Of a stretch of DNA of 64,000 nucleotides, positions 28,833 to 38,513 are shown in pieces. The stretch is taken from assembly GCF_001269385.1 (NCBI RefSeq), contig NZ_CXOO01000011.1, positions 62,001 to 126,000 on the forward strand, written 5' to 3'. Every line of letters begins with the position of its first letter. Position 1 is the stretch's first letter. Origin of the DNA: Limnohabitans sp. DM1. GTDB taxonomy: Bacteria; Pseudomonadota; Gammaproteobacteria; Burkholderiales; Burkholderiaceae_C. Both the position numbers and the translations under genes were made by a program. The notes under the pieces are model-generated. The model ran no database searches and was not told where the DNA came from. It saw only the letters and a program-made list of their open reading frames with translations.

Positions 28833-29050
28833 AAAATTTTTCCATTACTCACCACCAATAAATCTCACATCATGAAATTGTAAGATCAAATGATGAAATG
28901 TCATGCGAGTCTTCAACCATCTTTCGGGAGGATGGATGTTTTCACCTTTTGACGCAGGCCTCATGTCAGGATCTGTAACCGCCGACAAAAGACAAGCCCT
29001 CGTCAGTACTCAAAGCATGTCAGAACCGGCTCAAGCCCTAAAATCAGCCC

Positions 29051-31048
29051 GTGACTCTTCAACAAACCCCGGCTTCCGCGCGCCGCCCCATCCGCGAACT
29101 CCCCGATGAACTGATCAGCCAGATCGCCGCTGGCGAGGTGGTCGAGCGCCCGGCATCTGTCGTGCGCGAGCTGGTGGACAACGCCATGGACGCGGGCGCA
29201 CGCAGCATCACGCTGCGCCTGATGGGTGGCGGCACCCGGCTGATTTCGGTGGAAGACGACGGCGGTGGCATTGCCCCGGACGAATTGGCCACCGCTTTAA
29301 AGCGCCACGCCACCAGCAAGATCGGCAACCTCGATGAACTCGAATCGGTCATGACCATGGGCTTTCGGGGGGAGGCGCTGGCCGCCATCAACTCGGTGTC
29401 CGAACTCACCTTGCTCTCGCGCATGGACGGCCAGCCCACGGCCTTTGCCCTGGACGGCCGCACGGGAGAGATCCGCCCCGCCGCTCGCGCTGTGGGCACC
29501 ACGGTGGAAGTCAAAGAGCTGTTTTTCTCGACCCCCGCCCGCCGCAAGTTTTTGAAAAGCGACAGCACCGAGCTGGCGCACTGCATCGAGGCCGTGCGCC
29601 GCCACGCCCTGGCCCGCCCCGACGTGGGCTTTGCCATCTGGCACGAGGGCAAGCTGGTCGAGCAGTGGCGCGTGCACCCCGGCGCTGCGGGGCTGGAGCA
29701 GCGCCTGGCTGATGTGCTGGGCGAAGAATTCGTGGCGCAGTCCATCGCCGTGGCATACAACGCAGGACCGCTCAAAGTGATCGGCCGCGCTGGTTTACCC
29801 GATGCCGCCCGCTCGCGCCCCGATCACCAGTTTGCCTATGTGAACGGTCGCTTTGTCCGCGACAAGGTGGTCATGCACGGCGCACGCAGCGCCTACGAAG
29901 ACGTGCTGCACGGTCACAAGCAGCCGGCCTATGCGCTGTTCATGGAGATTGATCCGACCTTGGTGGACGTGAACGTGCACCCCACCAAGATCGAAGTGCG
30001 ATTCAGGGATAGCCGCGCTGTGCACCAGGCTGTGCGACACGCGCTGGAAAAAGCGCTGGCTGCGCCACGCTCGCAAAACCTGTCTGACGAGCCGCCAACC
30101 TCAGCCAGTGACTTCGAACTGAAAAACGGCCCCGCCCCCAAAGCCCTGCCCGAATCGGCCAGTTGGCAGCAAGGCGGCATGGCGTTTGAGCGTCCCGGCC
30201 CCTCCACCTTCAGCGCCCCTACCTACAAACCGGCTGATTTTGTGCGACCCCGTGTGGACGGTGAGCAGGCCATGGCTGATCTCAAGGCACTGTGGAACCC
30301 GCCCGAGCGCGGCGAAAGCCTGAGCGCTCAGGAGCGCCCCACGCCAGCCTGGCTTCCAGTTGCCCGAGCAGAAACTGCCCCCGTCCCAGCGGACACCGTG
30401 AGCAGCGCCACCGCCTCCCTGCCAGAGCCCACACCCCTGCCCGCAGGCGACTGGCCCCTGGGCCGCGCCATCGCGCAACTGCACGGTGTCTACATCCTGG
30501 CCGAAAACAAGCAAGGCCTGGTGGTGGTGGACATGCACGCCGCGCACGAACGCATCGTCTACGAGCGCCTGAAAAACCAACTGAACACGCCTGGCAGCGA
30601 AGGCCCGCGCATCGCCAGCCAACCCCTGCTGATCCCGGCAACCTTTGCCGCCAACCCCACCGAAGTGGCCACGGCCGAATCCTGCGCCGAGGCGTTGGAA
30701 CAACTCGGCCTGGAAATCTCGCCCCTGTCGGCCAAGACCCTGGCCGTTCGCGCCGTGCCCACGAGCCTGGCGCAAGGCGATGCGGTGGAGCTGGCCCGCA
30801 GCGTGCTGGCAGAGTTGTGTCAGCACGACGCCAGCACGGTGGTGCAACGCGCCCAAAATGAAATTTTGGCGACCATGGCTTGCCACGGCGCAGTGCGCGC
30901 CAACCGCCGCCTGACGCTGGACGAGATGAACGGTTTGTTGCGTCAGATGGAGGAGACCGAACGATCTGACCAATGCAACCACGGCCGCCCCACCTGGCGA
31001 CAGATGACGATGCGGGATCTGGATGCGCTGTTTTTGCGGGGTCGGTGA
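29051..31048 (+). CDS. mutL: DNA mismatch repair protein MutL
   Basis: MutL, 665 aa, couples MutS recognition to strand removal. The GHKL ATPase has Glu40 and Asn44 in RELVDNAMDAGA, VEDDGGGI, and HATSKI/GFRGEAL. After a long Pro/Ala-rich linker (about residues 340-475), the C-terminal domain carries DMHAAHERIVYE from residue 494, resembling the DQHA-x2-E-x4-E endonuclease motif of MutL proteins from MutH-less bacteria. The start is a GTG at 29051; no ATG is available before the conserved IRELPDELISQIAAGEVV. It overlaps the MFS gene as TGATG. Confidence 0.95.
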   Translation: MTLQQTPASARRPIRELPDELISQIAAGEVVERPASVVRELVDNAMDAGARSITLRLMGGGTRLISVEDDGGGIAPDELATALKRHATSKIGNLDELESVMTMGFRGEALAAINSVSELTLLSRMDGQPTAFALDGRTGEIRPAARAVGTTVEVKELFFSTPARRKFLKSDSTELAHCIEAVRRHALARPDVGFAIWHEGKLVEQWRVHPGAAGLEQRLADVLGEEFVAQSIAVAYNAGPLKVIGRAGLPDAARSRPDHQFAYVNGRFVRDKVVMHGARSAYEDVLHGHKQPAYALFMEIDPTLVDVNVHPTKIEVRFRDSRAVHQAVRHALEKALAAPRSQNLSDEPPTSASDFELKNGPAPKALPESASWQQGGMAFERPGPSTFSAPTYKPADFVRPRVDGEQAMADLKALWNPPERGESLSAQERPTPAWLPVARAETAPVPADTVSSATASLPEPTPLPAGDWPLGRAIAQLHGVYILAENKQGLVVVDMHAAHERIVYERLKNQLNTPGSEGPRIASQPLLIPATFAANPTEVATAESCAEALEQLGLEISPLSAKTLAVRAVPTSLAQGDAVELARSVLAELCQHDASTVVQRAQNEILATMACHGAVRANRRLTLDEMNGLLRQMEETERSDQCNHGRPTWRQMTMRDLDALFLRGR

Positions 31049-32304
31049 TGCGCCCATCAAACCCGCCCAACATGTCCCCCCACCTCATCGTTCTGATCCT
31101 CGCCCTTCTGCTGGGCATGCAGGCTGTGAGCACAGACATGTACCTGCCCGCCCTGCCCGCCATCACGCATGACCTGGCGGCAGGCATGGGCCAAGCGCAA
31201 CTGACACTGTCAGCCATGCTGCTCGCGTTTGGCCTGTCGCAACTGGTCTGGGGGCCCCTGTCTGACCGCCATGGCCGACGACCAATCCTCCTGTGGGGCA
31301 TTGGGGCCTATGTCCTGGCCTCTGTGGCCTGCGTGCTGGCCCCCAATATCGACTGGCTGATCGCGGCTCGCGCATTGCAAGGGGCCTCGCTGGGTGCTGG
31401 CGTCATGACCGCCCGCGCCGTGGTGCGCGACTTGTTTGAGCCCGCGAAAGGGGCCCATGCCATGTCGCAAGCCCTGACCGGACTGGGCATCATCGCCTGC
31501 ACCTGCGGACCTGCCGGCGGCTTTTTGACCGATTTGCTGGGCTGGCGTCTGGCGCTTCTGAGCGTTGCCTTTTTCGGCTTGATCACCTGGTGCCTGCTGT
31601 ATGGGCGCTTTCAGGAAACCCTGGCGCACCCCGACCCCCATGCCTTGGCCTGGCGCTCCACGCTGCGCGCCAACCGGGACATCCTGCGCCACCCCACATT
31701 CCTCAGTTGGTGCGCCATGTCCACCACCACCTACCTGGGCCTGTTCACCATGCTGGCCTGTTCATCCTTTGTCTTCATCCAGGACATGGGACTGAGCAAA
31801 ACCGCCTACGGCTTCCTGATGCTGAGCATGTCGCTGGCCTACATCCTGGGCACCTTCTGGTGCCGCTGGATGCTCAAGCGCACCAGCGTGCAACGTGCCA
31901 TTGCCGCTGCCGCCGTGCTGACCTTGAGCGGCGGCGTGCTGCTGACCGTGCTGGCCTATGCGGGCCAGGGCCAAGCCTGGTATGGCCCCTGGGCTGTGAT
32001 GCTGCCGGTGTGCATCTACATGCTCGGTCATGGCGTGAACATGCCGTGCAGCCAAAGCGGCGCCGTGGCGCCCTTTCCTGCGCGGGCGGGCACAGCCTCG
32101 GCGCTCAATGGATTCATCATGATGCTGGGGGCCTTTGGCATGGGCGGCTGGCTGGGCGCACACATGGATACACCGCTGTTTTCCATGGTTCACGGCATGC
32201 TCCTGTGGAGCGTGTGCGTGAGCCTGATCGCCTGGACCGCCGTTCAGCGCCACGGCCGCCCGGTGGTGGTCAAGCCCACGCTGACGTCCGAAGCCCTGTC
32301 ATGA
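31048..32304 (+). CDS. Bcr/CflA-family MFS multidrug efflux transporter
   Basis: Proton-driven efflux protein of 418 aa with 12 expected membrane spans. Family marks are [12 protein letters not shown] in TM1, [17 protein letters not shown] (MFS signature loop 2-3) and [23 protein letters not shown] in TM4-5, all typical of Bcr/CflA drug exporters. The substrate is unknown. The ATG at 31048 overlaps the mutL stop, and its own stop overlaps miaA as ATGA; a later ATG at 31072 is possible. It separates mutL and miaA, which are adjacent in many proteobacteria. Confidence 0.85.
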   Translation: MRPSNPPNMSPHLIVLILALLLGMQAVSTDMYLPALPAITHDLAAGMGQAQLTLSAMLLAFGLSQLVWGPLSDRHGRRPILLWGIGAYVLASVACVLAPNIDWLIAARALQGASLGAGVMTARAVVRDLFEPAKGAHAMSQALTGLGIIACTCGPAGGFLTDLLGWRLALLSVAFFGLITWCLLYGRFQETLAHPDPHALAWRSTLRANRDILRHPTFLSWCAMSTTTYLGLFTMLACSSFVFIQDMGLSKTAYGFLMLSMSLAYILGTFWCRWMLKRTSVQRAIAAAAVLTLSGGVLLTVLAYAGQGQAWYGPWAVMLPVCIYMLGHGVNMPCSQSGAVAPFPARAGTASALNGFIMMLGAFGMGGWLGAHMDTPLFSMVHGMLLWSVCVSLIAWTAVQRHGRPVVVKPTLTSEALS

Positions 32305-33254
32305 GCCGAGCCATCGACGCCATCGCCATCGTGGGCCCCACGGCCAGTGGCAAAACCGCTGCGGCCTTGGCCTTGGCGCACAGCCTGCAGCGCCAAGGCG
32401 GCGCAGAAATCGTCAGCATGGACTCGGCACTGGTGTACCGAGGAATGGACATTGGCACCGCCAAACCCAGCCGCAAAGAACTGGCCGCCGTGCCCCACCA
32501 CCTCATCGACACGCTGGACCCGCTGCACAGCTACAGCGCCGCCGAATTCGCCAAAGACGCCAGTCGGCTCATTCATGACATCCGCTCACGCGGCAAAACA
32601 CCGCTCCTGGTGGGCGGCACGATGCTGTATTTGAAAGCGCTGCTGGAAGGTCTGAACGACATCCCCGCCGCCGATCCGCAGGTGCGCGCCGACATCCAGG
32701 CCCAAGCCGAACAAGTTGGCTGGCCCGCCCTGCATGCCCAGCTCATGCAAATCGACCCCATCACCGCTGCACGCCTGGCCATGGGTGACAGCCAACGAAT
32801 TGGCCGCGCCCTGGAAGTGTGGACAGCCACCGGCCAGACCTTGTCGTCTTTCCACAAAAGCGCCAAGGCCGCTGCGCCCGCCTGGCACATCCCGGTGTTG
32901 AGTCTGGAACCACTGGACCGCGCCTGGCTGCACCAGCGCATCGCCCAGCGTTTTGATCTCATGATGGCGCAAGGCTTTCTGGACGAAGTGCGCCAGTTGC
33001 GCGCGCGCGGCGACCTGAACTCTGAGCTACCCTCGATGCGCTGCGTGGGCTACCGGCAGGCTTGGCAAGGCCTGGATGAAGGCTGGAGCGAGGCGGAAAT
33101 TAGCGAGCGCGGCATCTTTGCCACCCGGCAACTGGCCAAACGCCAGATCACCTGGCTGCGCAGCATGGACCAACGCCATGTGATTGCTGCCGATAAGACG
33201 GATGCTTTGGAGCAGACACTGCAAACAGCCTTGGGTACGCTCACACGCGCTTGA
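32301..33254 (+). CDS. miaA: tRNA dimethylallyltransferase MiaA
   Basis: Transfers a dimethylallyl group to A37 of tRNAs reading UNN codons. The 317-aa protein has the P-loop GPTASGKT at residues 12-19, [41 protein letters not shown] and the C-terminal [12 protein letters not shown] and [13 protein letters not shown] blocks. The start overlaps the MFS stop by 4 nt. Confidence 0.97.
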   Translation: MSRAIDAIAIVGPTASGKTAAALALAHSLQRQGGAEIVSMDSALVYRGMDIGTAKPSRKELAAVPHHLIDTLDPLHSYSAAEFAKDASRLIHDIRSRGKTPLLVGGTMLYLKALLEGLNDIPAADPQVRADIQAQAEQVGWPALHAQLMQIDPITAARLAMGDSQRIGRALEVWTATGQTLSSFHKSAKAAAPAWHIPVLSLEPLDRAWLHQRIAQRFDLMMAQGFLDEVRQLRARGDLNSELPSMRCVGYRQAWQGLDEGWSEAEISERGIFATRQLAKRQITWLRSMDQRHVIAADKTDALEQTLQTALGTLTRA

Positions 33255-33280
33255 TGACAAGACGGGTAACGGCGCGACCT

Positions 33281-33404
33281 GCATGGATTGCCGCGCTGCG
33301 CTCGCCATGACAAAAAAGTCAGCGCGTGAAGAGCAGCAATGTGGCGGTGCATGCACAACAAAAATACGTCATCGCGAGGAGCGCAGCAACGTGGCGATCC
33401 ATGC
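33281..33404. repeat. REP-like palindromic repeat cluster
   Basis: Three related units of 31-37 nt in the miaA-arfB gap. One inverted copy is at 33281-33311; a direct degenerate copy at 33318-33354 and a direct copy at 33368-33404 share the layout GTCA-CGCG-GAGCAGCAA-GTGGCG-CATGC. Similar GTCAT-GCGAGGAGCG elements are common dispersed REP/BIME sequences in proteobacteria. The cluster sits between convergent genes. Confidence 0.75.
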
Positions 33405-33431
33405 ATGAATAAACGGGTTACGGCACCTTCT

Positions 33432-33830
33432 TCATTCGTTTGAACGACGCGAAGCTTTCAGTTTGGCATGCATCGCCTTGCCCTCCAGCCGCCGCTGCAC
33501 CGAACTCCGTGTGGGTTTGGTCGGTTTACGTGGTTTGGGGGGCTTGGCGTACTGGTCAAGCAACTCGTAGAGCCGCATCCAGGCATCGTGCCGATTGGCT
33601 TCCTGCGTGCGGTAGCGTTGTGCCTTGAGGATGAACACACCCTCTTGCGTCATGCGGCTGTCGCCGGACTGCAACCAGCGCTGCTTGAGGTCATCGGGCA
33701 AGGATGAATTGGCCACATCGAAACGCAACTGGATGGCGCTGGAGACTTTGTTGACGTTTTGCCCGCCTGGACCTTGGGCCCGGATGGCGGTCAGTTCGAC
33801 TTCTGTGTCTGGGATGTGGAACGTGTGCAT
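33432..33830 (-). CDS. arfB: Alternative ribosome-rescue factor ArfB (YaeJ)
   Basis: Peptidyl-tRNA hydrolase of 132 aa that frees ribosomes stalled without a stop codon. The catalytic GPGGQNVNKV motif is near residues 20-29. The basic C-terminal tail (KPRKPTKPTRSSVQRRLEGKA then KLKASRR) matches the part of ArfB that enters the empty mRNA channel. The start at 33830 (MHTFHIPDTEVEL) is family-like; the frame stays open upstream without similarity. It stands 206 nt after the DUF1178 gene. Confidence 0.92.
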   Translation of the reverse strand: MHTFHIPDTEVELTAIRAQGPGGQNVNKVSSAIQLRFDVANSSLPDDLKQRWLQSGDSRMTQEGVFILKAQRYRTQEANRHDAWMRLYELLDQYAKPPKPRKPTKPTRSSVQRRLEGKAMHAKLKASRRSNE

Positions 33831-34036
33831 GGGCTGTCGTGAGTATGCCGCAGACGATTGGGGCTGGCGGTGATGACAAACACATGACGGCCAACTGAAA
33901 AGAAAATTGCAAATCGGTGGCTTCAGCCGCAACATGGGTTGGTGCCGCACACGCATTATCGGCGCTGAAATTCCAAGCTAAGGGGCATCTGTATTGCAGG
34001 GCTTTACTCGCCATGAGCACCAGAAATGCGGCAGCT
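33831..34036. other. arfB-DUF1178 gap
   Basis: A 206-bp gap with no gene, terminator or repeat recognised. It may carry a promoter for arfB, but no box was convincing. Confidence 0.35.
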
Positions 34037-34537
34037 TTATTGCAGCGGACCCTTGAGGTTTTCCGGCACAGGCAAGGCCAGGATGTCAATGCCCTCGTCC
34101 AGCAGTGCCTCGGTCTCTTCGCGTGTCGCCTGCCCCCGGATGTTGCGTTCCTGAGCTTCGCCGTAATGGATCTTGCGCGCTTCTTCGGCGAATTGGCTGC
34201 CCACATCTTCGGTGTTGGCCATGACGTGGCGCACCATGTTCATCATGGCCGTTTGCATCTGCGCCAGGCTGGGCAACTCGGTGCCAGAGGAGACAGGCGT
34301 GAACTCAGCCGGACCTGCAGCAGATGCTGCAGCGGGTGCTTGCGGGGCATCTGCAGCAGGGGCCACGCCATACCCCAGGTTCAAACGGGGCGCTGACAGT
34401 TTTTTGGTGATGTCACTGTCGTTGCAGATTGGGCATGTGACCAAACCCCGCGCACGCTGCGCGTCGTAGTCGTCTTGCGAGCCAAACCAGCCTTCGAAGC
34501 TGTGGCCCTGACGGCACTGGAGGTCAAGGACTTTCAT
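34037..34537 (-). CDS. DUF1178 family protein
   Basis: A 166-aa protein starting MKVLDLQCRQGHSFEGWFGS, with a zinc-ribbon-like pair of cysteines in LQC...GH and VTCPICND. A Pro/Ala linker (about residues 60-85) separates it from a helical C-terminal half (HVMANTEDVGSQFAEEARKIHYGE). The family is widespread in proteobacteria and of unknown function. It follows the Nudix gene by 13 nt. Confidence 0.8.
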   Translation of the reverse strand: MKVLDLQCRQGHSFEGWFGSQDDYDAQRARGLVTCPICNDSDITKKLSAPRLNLGYGVAPAADAPQAPAAASAAGPAEFTPVSSGTELPSLAQMQTAMMNMVRHVMANTEDVGSQFAEEARKIHYGEAQERNIRGQATREETEALLDEGIDILALPVPENLKGPLQ

Positions 34538-34550
34538 GGGGTGAGTGGTT

Positions 34551-35135
34551 TCAGGCGACGCTTTGCCAAGTCAGGGGCCAGTCACCTGAGAGCATATTTT
34601 GCAACCAAAGCACCCCAGTCAGGGTTTTGGCGTCAGTGACTTGCCCTTCCCGGCACCAGGTCATCAACTCGGCCGGTGTGGCGGTGAACACATCCAGAAA
34701 CTCACCGTCGTCGAGTTGACGATCGCCCAAATGCAGGTCACGGGCAAACCAGATTTCAATCACTTCAGTGGAGTAAGCAATGACAGGGTGCAGTACCCCT
34801 GCCCTGGCCCATTGCCGGGCGGTGTAGCCGGTTTCTTCGAGCAATTCACGTTGTGCGCAGCGCCAACGGTCTTCACCAGGATCGAGTTTGCCCGCAGGAA
34901 ACTCGATCATCACCTGTTCCACAGGGTAACGGTATTGCCGCTCCAGGACCAGCTTCAAGCCATCGGACCCTTGCAAGAGCGGGATGATCATGACCGCCCC
35001 CGGATGCACCACATACTCACGGGTGGCCGTTTGCTGGTTGGGCAGGCGAACCGTGTCCCGAAAGGCATGCAGAAAATGACCACGCAGCAGCTCTTGCTGC
35101 GCAATGCGGTGTTCGATCAGGTGATCGTCAGACAT
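34551..35135 (-). CDS. Nudix hydrolase, ADP-ribose pyrophosphatase type
   Basis: Protein of 194 aa with a complete Nudix box, GKLDPGEDRWRCAQRELLEETGY, in which the Gly and the RELLEE acids bind the metal. The layout (hydrophobic LVLERQYRYPVEQVMIEFPAGKLD before the box) matches NudF-like ADP-ribose pyrophosphatases, which yield AMP and ribose-5-phosphate. Its place behind the NADH dehydrogenase operon suggests a link to NAD breakdown products, but that is inference. Confidence 0.85.
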   Translation of the reverse strand: MSDDHLIEHRIAQQELLRGHFLHAFRDTVRLPNQQTATREYVVHPGAVMIIPLLQGSDGLKLVLERQYRYPVEQVMIEFPAGKLDPGEDRWRCAQRELLEETGYTARQWARAGVLHPVIAYSTEVIEIWFARDLHLGDRQLDDGEFLDVFTATPAELMTWCREGQVTDAKTLTGVLWLQNMLSGDWPLTWQSVA

Positions 35136-35173
35136 GAGGAAAGCACAAAAGGCACACCATTGAAGACACCGCT

Positions 35174-35476
35174 TCAGTGCGTCCGGTGCATCAGGTAGCG
35201 AAAAACAAAACCCGGAAAGGCAAAGGTCACGAACATGGTGGCGGTGATGGCGTAAAACTCCCAGCCTTGAGACGCAATTTGGCCAGCTTGTTTTTCAAGG
35301 GCCAAACCCAGTACACCGATCACAAAATACAAGACCATCAATTCGATCAGACGCACGGCCAAAGATTTGGTGCTGCGTTGTGGCCCAAGCACCAAGATGC
35401 GTTGGTTCACAAAGGGTAGATTGGCCGCGAACACGGCCAGCACGACCAAGGACACTGTTTGCCAATGACTGCCCAT
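35174..35476 (-). CDS. DUF2818 membrane protein, linked to nuo operon
   Basis: Small membrane protein of 100 aa (start MGSHWQTVSL) with about three hydrophobic segments: VVLAVFAANLPF, LIELMVLYFVIGVLGLALE and YAITATMFVTFAFPGFVF. It begins 2 nt after the nuoN stop. DUF2818 proteins are restricted to betaproteobacteria as far as I know, and this location suggests a role in complex I assembly or function, which is inference. The longer frame to 35515 would overlap nuoN. Confidence 0.75.
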   Translation of the reverse strand: MGSHWQTVSLVVLAVFAANLPFVNQRILVLGPQRSTKSLAVRLIELMVLYFVIGVLGLALEKQAGQIASQGWEFYAITATMFVTFAFPGFVFRYLMHRTH

Positions 35477-35478
35477 GA

Positions 35479-36966
35479 TCAGATGGCCAACATGCGGGCC
35501 ACAGCGTTGGCGCACAAGGCCATCAAAGCCCCCGGCACAATGCCCAGCAGCAGCACCAGTAAGCCGTTCACGGACAAGACCACACGCACGTCAGCGTCAG
35601 CCGACACGGTGGTAGCCGTCAAGGGCTGGTCAAAGTACATGACTTTGACCACGCGCAGGTAATAGAAAGCGCCGATCAGGGACATGATCACCGCAAAGAT
35701 CGCCAAACCGATGTAAAAACCCTGCCCCGACACGATCAAGGACTGCAAAACAGACAACTTGGCATAAAAGCCCACCATGGGTGGAATGCCGGCCATGGAG
35801 AACAGGCAGATCGCCATCACGCCTGCGTACAGGGGGCTGCGTTGGTTGAGACCTGCCAAGTCGGTGATTTCTTCGCTCTCAAAGCCCTGACGCGCCAGCA
35901 ACATGATCACGCCGAAAGCCGCCAAGGTGGTCAACACATACGAGACGATGTAAAACATGGCCGAGCTGTAGGCGTTGGCGGCCAAGGTTGTTTGCCCGTT
36001 GATGACACCGGCCACAAAACCCAACAAGACAAAGCCCATTTGCGCGATGGTCGAGTAAGCGAGCATGCGCTTGAGGTTAGTCTGGGCGATGGCCGCCAAA
36101 TTACCTACGAGCAAAGACCCGATGGCCAAAAGCGACAACATTTGCTGCCAGTCAAATGCCAAGGGCAGCAAGCCTTCCACCAACAAGCGGATCATGATGG
36201 CGAAAGCCGCCAACTTGGGGGCACCACCGATCATCAGGGTGGCCGCAGTGGGTGCGCCTTGGTAGACGTCGGGAATCCACATGTGGAAAGGCACTGCACC
36301 GATCTTGAAAGCCAGGCCAGCCACAATGAACACCAGACCAAACACCAGCACCCGGTGGTTGACTTGACCAGTTGCAATCGACTTCAAGACTTCAGACAAC
36401 TCTAGGCTGCCGGTCGCGCCATACATCATGGACATGCCGTAAAGCAAGAAACCCGAGGCCATGGCACCCAGCACAAAGTACTTCATGGCCGCTTCGGTCG
36501 CTTGCGTGTGGTCACGGCGCAAGGCCACCAGCGCGTAGCTGGACAAAGTGAGCAATTCCAGGCCCAAATAGATGACGATGAAGTTCTGCCCCGAGATCAT
36601 GAAGCTCATGCCCAGCAAGGCGAACACATTCAGGCTGAACAGTTCTCCGCCGCGCAGCATGTCGCGGTCTGCAGCATAGGGGCGTGAATAGACCAAGGTG
36701 ACCATCACTGCGATCGTGGCAAAGCAGCGCAGCCAATGACCCATAGGATCGCTGACCACCAAGTGGCCAAAGCCGTACAAGGTTTGGCCTGCGTCGGCGT
36801 ACAGGGCATGCAGCACGGCCACACCGCCCAATGACAACAAGGTCAAGGCATATGTGGCGGTGCGCTTGGGGCTTTTCACGAAGAGGTCGGCTAGCGCGAT
36901 CACGCAAGCCATGACCAGCAACACGATCTCGGGGTAAACCGTCATCCAGCTGGAGTTGTCCATCAT
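35479..36966 (-). CDS. nuoN: NADH-quinone oxidoreductase subunit N
   Basis: Antiporter-like membrane subunit of complex I (495 aa), one of the three proton-pumping modules. It shows the family pattern of 14 membrane spans; blocks include LELLTLSSYALVALRRD with the conserved membrane Glu, AVPFHMWIPDVYQGAPT with the key Lys/His region, and RMLAYSTIAQMGFVLLG. It starts at tandem ATGs (36966/36963), 49 nt after nuoM. Confidence 0.96.
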   Translation of the reverse strand: MMDNSSWMTVYPEIVLLVMACVIALADLFVKSPKRTATYALTLLSLGGVAVLHALYADAGQTLYGFGHLVVSDPMGHWLRCFATIAVMVTLVYSRPYAADRDMLRGGELFSLNVFALLGMSFMISGQNFIVIYLGLELLTLSSYALVALRRDHTQATEAAMKYFVLGAMASGFLLYGMSMMYGATGSLELSEVLKSIATGQVNHRVLVFGLVFIVAGLAFKIGAVPFHMWIPDVYQGAPTAATLMIGGAPKLAAFAIMIRLLVEGLLPLAFDWQQMLSLLAIGSLLVGNLAAIAQTNLKRMLAYSTIAQMGFVLLGFVAGVINGQTTLAANAYSSAMFYIVSYVLTTLAAFGVIMLLARQGFESEEITDLAGLNQRSPLYAGVMAICLFSMAGIPPMVGFYAKLSVLQSLIVSGQGFYIGLAIFAVIMSLIGAFYYLRVVKVMYFDQPLTATTVSADADVRVVLSVNGLLVLLLGIVPGALMALCANAVARMLAI

Positions 36967-37015
36967 CTGTGATCTCTCAATTCTTCTAATCAGGCTAAAC
37001 GTTCAGAAACGCTGC

Positions 37016-38491
37016 TCAAGGCAGCTTGGACAGGGCCACATGCGCGAGCAAGTCGGCCACCGAGGTTTCCATCACGTCGGTGAAAGGTTTGGGGTAGACA
37101 CCCATGTACAGCACAGCGGCGGCCAGCAAGGCCAGCATCAGGAATTCGCGGCCATTGATGTCTGTCAGTTCCTTGACATCGTTGTTGGCTACTGGCCCCA
37201 AATACACGCGCTTGAACATCCACAGCGTGTAAGCAGCGCCAAAGATCAGGGCCGACGCAGACAGCAAGCCGATCCAGAAGTTGAACTTCACGGCGCCCAA
37301 AATGACCATCCACTCGCCCACAAAACCGGCTGTGCCTGGCAAACCGCAGTTGGCCATGGCAAAGAACAGGGCAAAAGCTGCGAACTTGGGCATGGTATTG
37401 ACCACGCCGCCGTAGCTGGCGATTTCACGCGAGTGCACGCGGTCGTACAACACACCAATCGACAAGAACATGGCTGCCGACACAAAGCCGTGGGCGATCA
37501 TTTGCACGATGCCACCGGACACGCCCAGCGGGTTGAAGATGAAAAAGCCCAGGGTCACAAAACCCATGTGCGCCACCGACGAATAAGCCACCAGCTTTTT
37601 CATGTCTTGCTGCACCATGGCCACCAGACCCACGTAGACCACAGCCACCAGCGACAGCACGATGATGAACATGCCCCACTCGCGTGCGGCATCGGGTGCG
37701 ATGGGCATCGAAAAACGCAGGAAACCATAAGCACCGAGCTTGAGCATGATAGCCGCCAGCACGGCCGAGCCGCCTGTCGGTGCTTCCACGTGCACATCGG
37801 GCAGCCAGGTGTGCACTGGCCACATGGGCACCTTGACGGCAAAAGCCGCAAAGAAAGCGAAGAACAACAAGGTCTGCACCGAGCCCGACAGGGGCAGCTT
37901 GTGCCAGGTCAGGATGTCAAAACTGCCGTTCGATGCGGTGTACAGATAGATCAGTGCGATCAGCATCAACAAAGAGCCGAGCAAGGTGTACAGGAAAAAC
38001 TTGAAGGCCGCGTAAATCTTGTTCGGGCCACCCCAAATGCCAATGATCAGGTACATTGGGATCAGCGTGGCTTCGAAGAAGACATAGAACAGGATGCCGT
38101 CCAGTGCACTGAACACGCCAATCATCAGACCCGACAGGATCATGAAGGCGGCCATGTATTGGTTCACTTTGCGGGTGATGACTTCCCAGCCCGCGATGAC
38201 CACGATCACGTTGATGAACGCGGTGAGCAGCACGAGCCAAAGCGAAATGCCGTCCACGCCCAGGTGGTAGTGCACATTGAAGCGCTCGATCCACGAGGAT
38301 TTTTCGACAAACTGCATGGCCGATAAACCGAGCTGAAAGCCCGAATACAGCGGCAGTGTGACCAAGAAACTGGCAATCGATCCGACCAGGGCCAACCAGC
38401 GCACGGCGCGGGCTTGGCTGTCACGACCGAGGGCCAGCAAGACGACGCCGAAAGCGATCGGCATCAAGATGGCAAGGCTTAACAATCCCAT
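37016..38491 (-). CDS. nuoM: NADH-quinone oxidoreductase subunit M
   Basis: Second antiporter-like subunit (491 aa). Conserved segments are FYVFFEATLIPMYLIIGIWGG with the essential membrane Glu, KVPMWPVHTWLPDVHVEAPTGGS, and KKLVAYSSVAHMGFVTLG. The N-terminal MGLLSLAILMPIAFGVVLL is a membrane span. It follows nuoL by 22 nt. Confidence 0.97.
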   Translation of the reverse strand: MGLLSLAILMPIAFGVVLLALGRDSQARAVRWLALVGSIASFLVTLPLYSGFQLGLSAMQFVEKSSWIERFNVHYHLGVDGISLWLVLLTAFINVIVVIAGWEVITRKVNQYMAAFMILSGLMIGVFSALDGILFYVFFEATLIPMYLIIGIWGGPNKIYAAFKFFLYTLLGSLLMLIALIYLYTASNGSFDILTWHKLPLSGSVQTLLFFAFFAAFAVKVPMWPVHTWLPDVHVEAPTGGSAVLAAIMLKLGAYGFLRFSMPIAPDAAREWGMFIIVLSLVAVVYVGLVAMVQQDMKKLVAYSSVAHMGFVTLGFFIFNPLGVSGGIVQMIAHGFVSAAMFLSIGVLYDRVHSREIASYGGVVNTMPKFAAFALFFAMANCGLPGTAGFVGEWMVILGAVKFNFWIGLLSASALIFGAAYTLWMFKRVYLGPVANNDVKELTDINGREFLMLALLAAAVLYMGVYPKPFTDVMETSVADLLAHVALSKLP

Positions 38492-38513
38492 TTTTATCTT
38501 GTCCTCAAAACCG

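Larger units (their letters stand above)
28641..29050. promoter_or_regulatory. AT-rich aceA/mutL intergenic control region
   Basis: A 410-bp gene-free stretch whose middle part (about 28700-28900) is strikingly AT-rich compared with the GC-rich genes around it. It holds two palindromes (entries below), probably forming the aceA promoter/operator on the minus strand. The mutL promoter should lie in its right part; no clear box was recognised. Confidence 0.6.

Noticed and set aside
33184-33408. Short plus-strand frame over the REP-like cluster after miaA
   Set aside because: It runs through miaA in another frame and the repeats; no ribosome site or protein-like composition.
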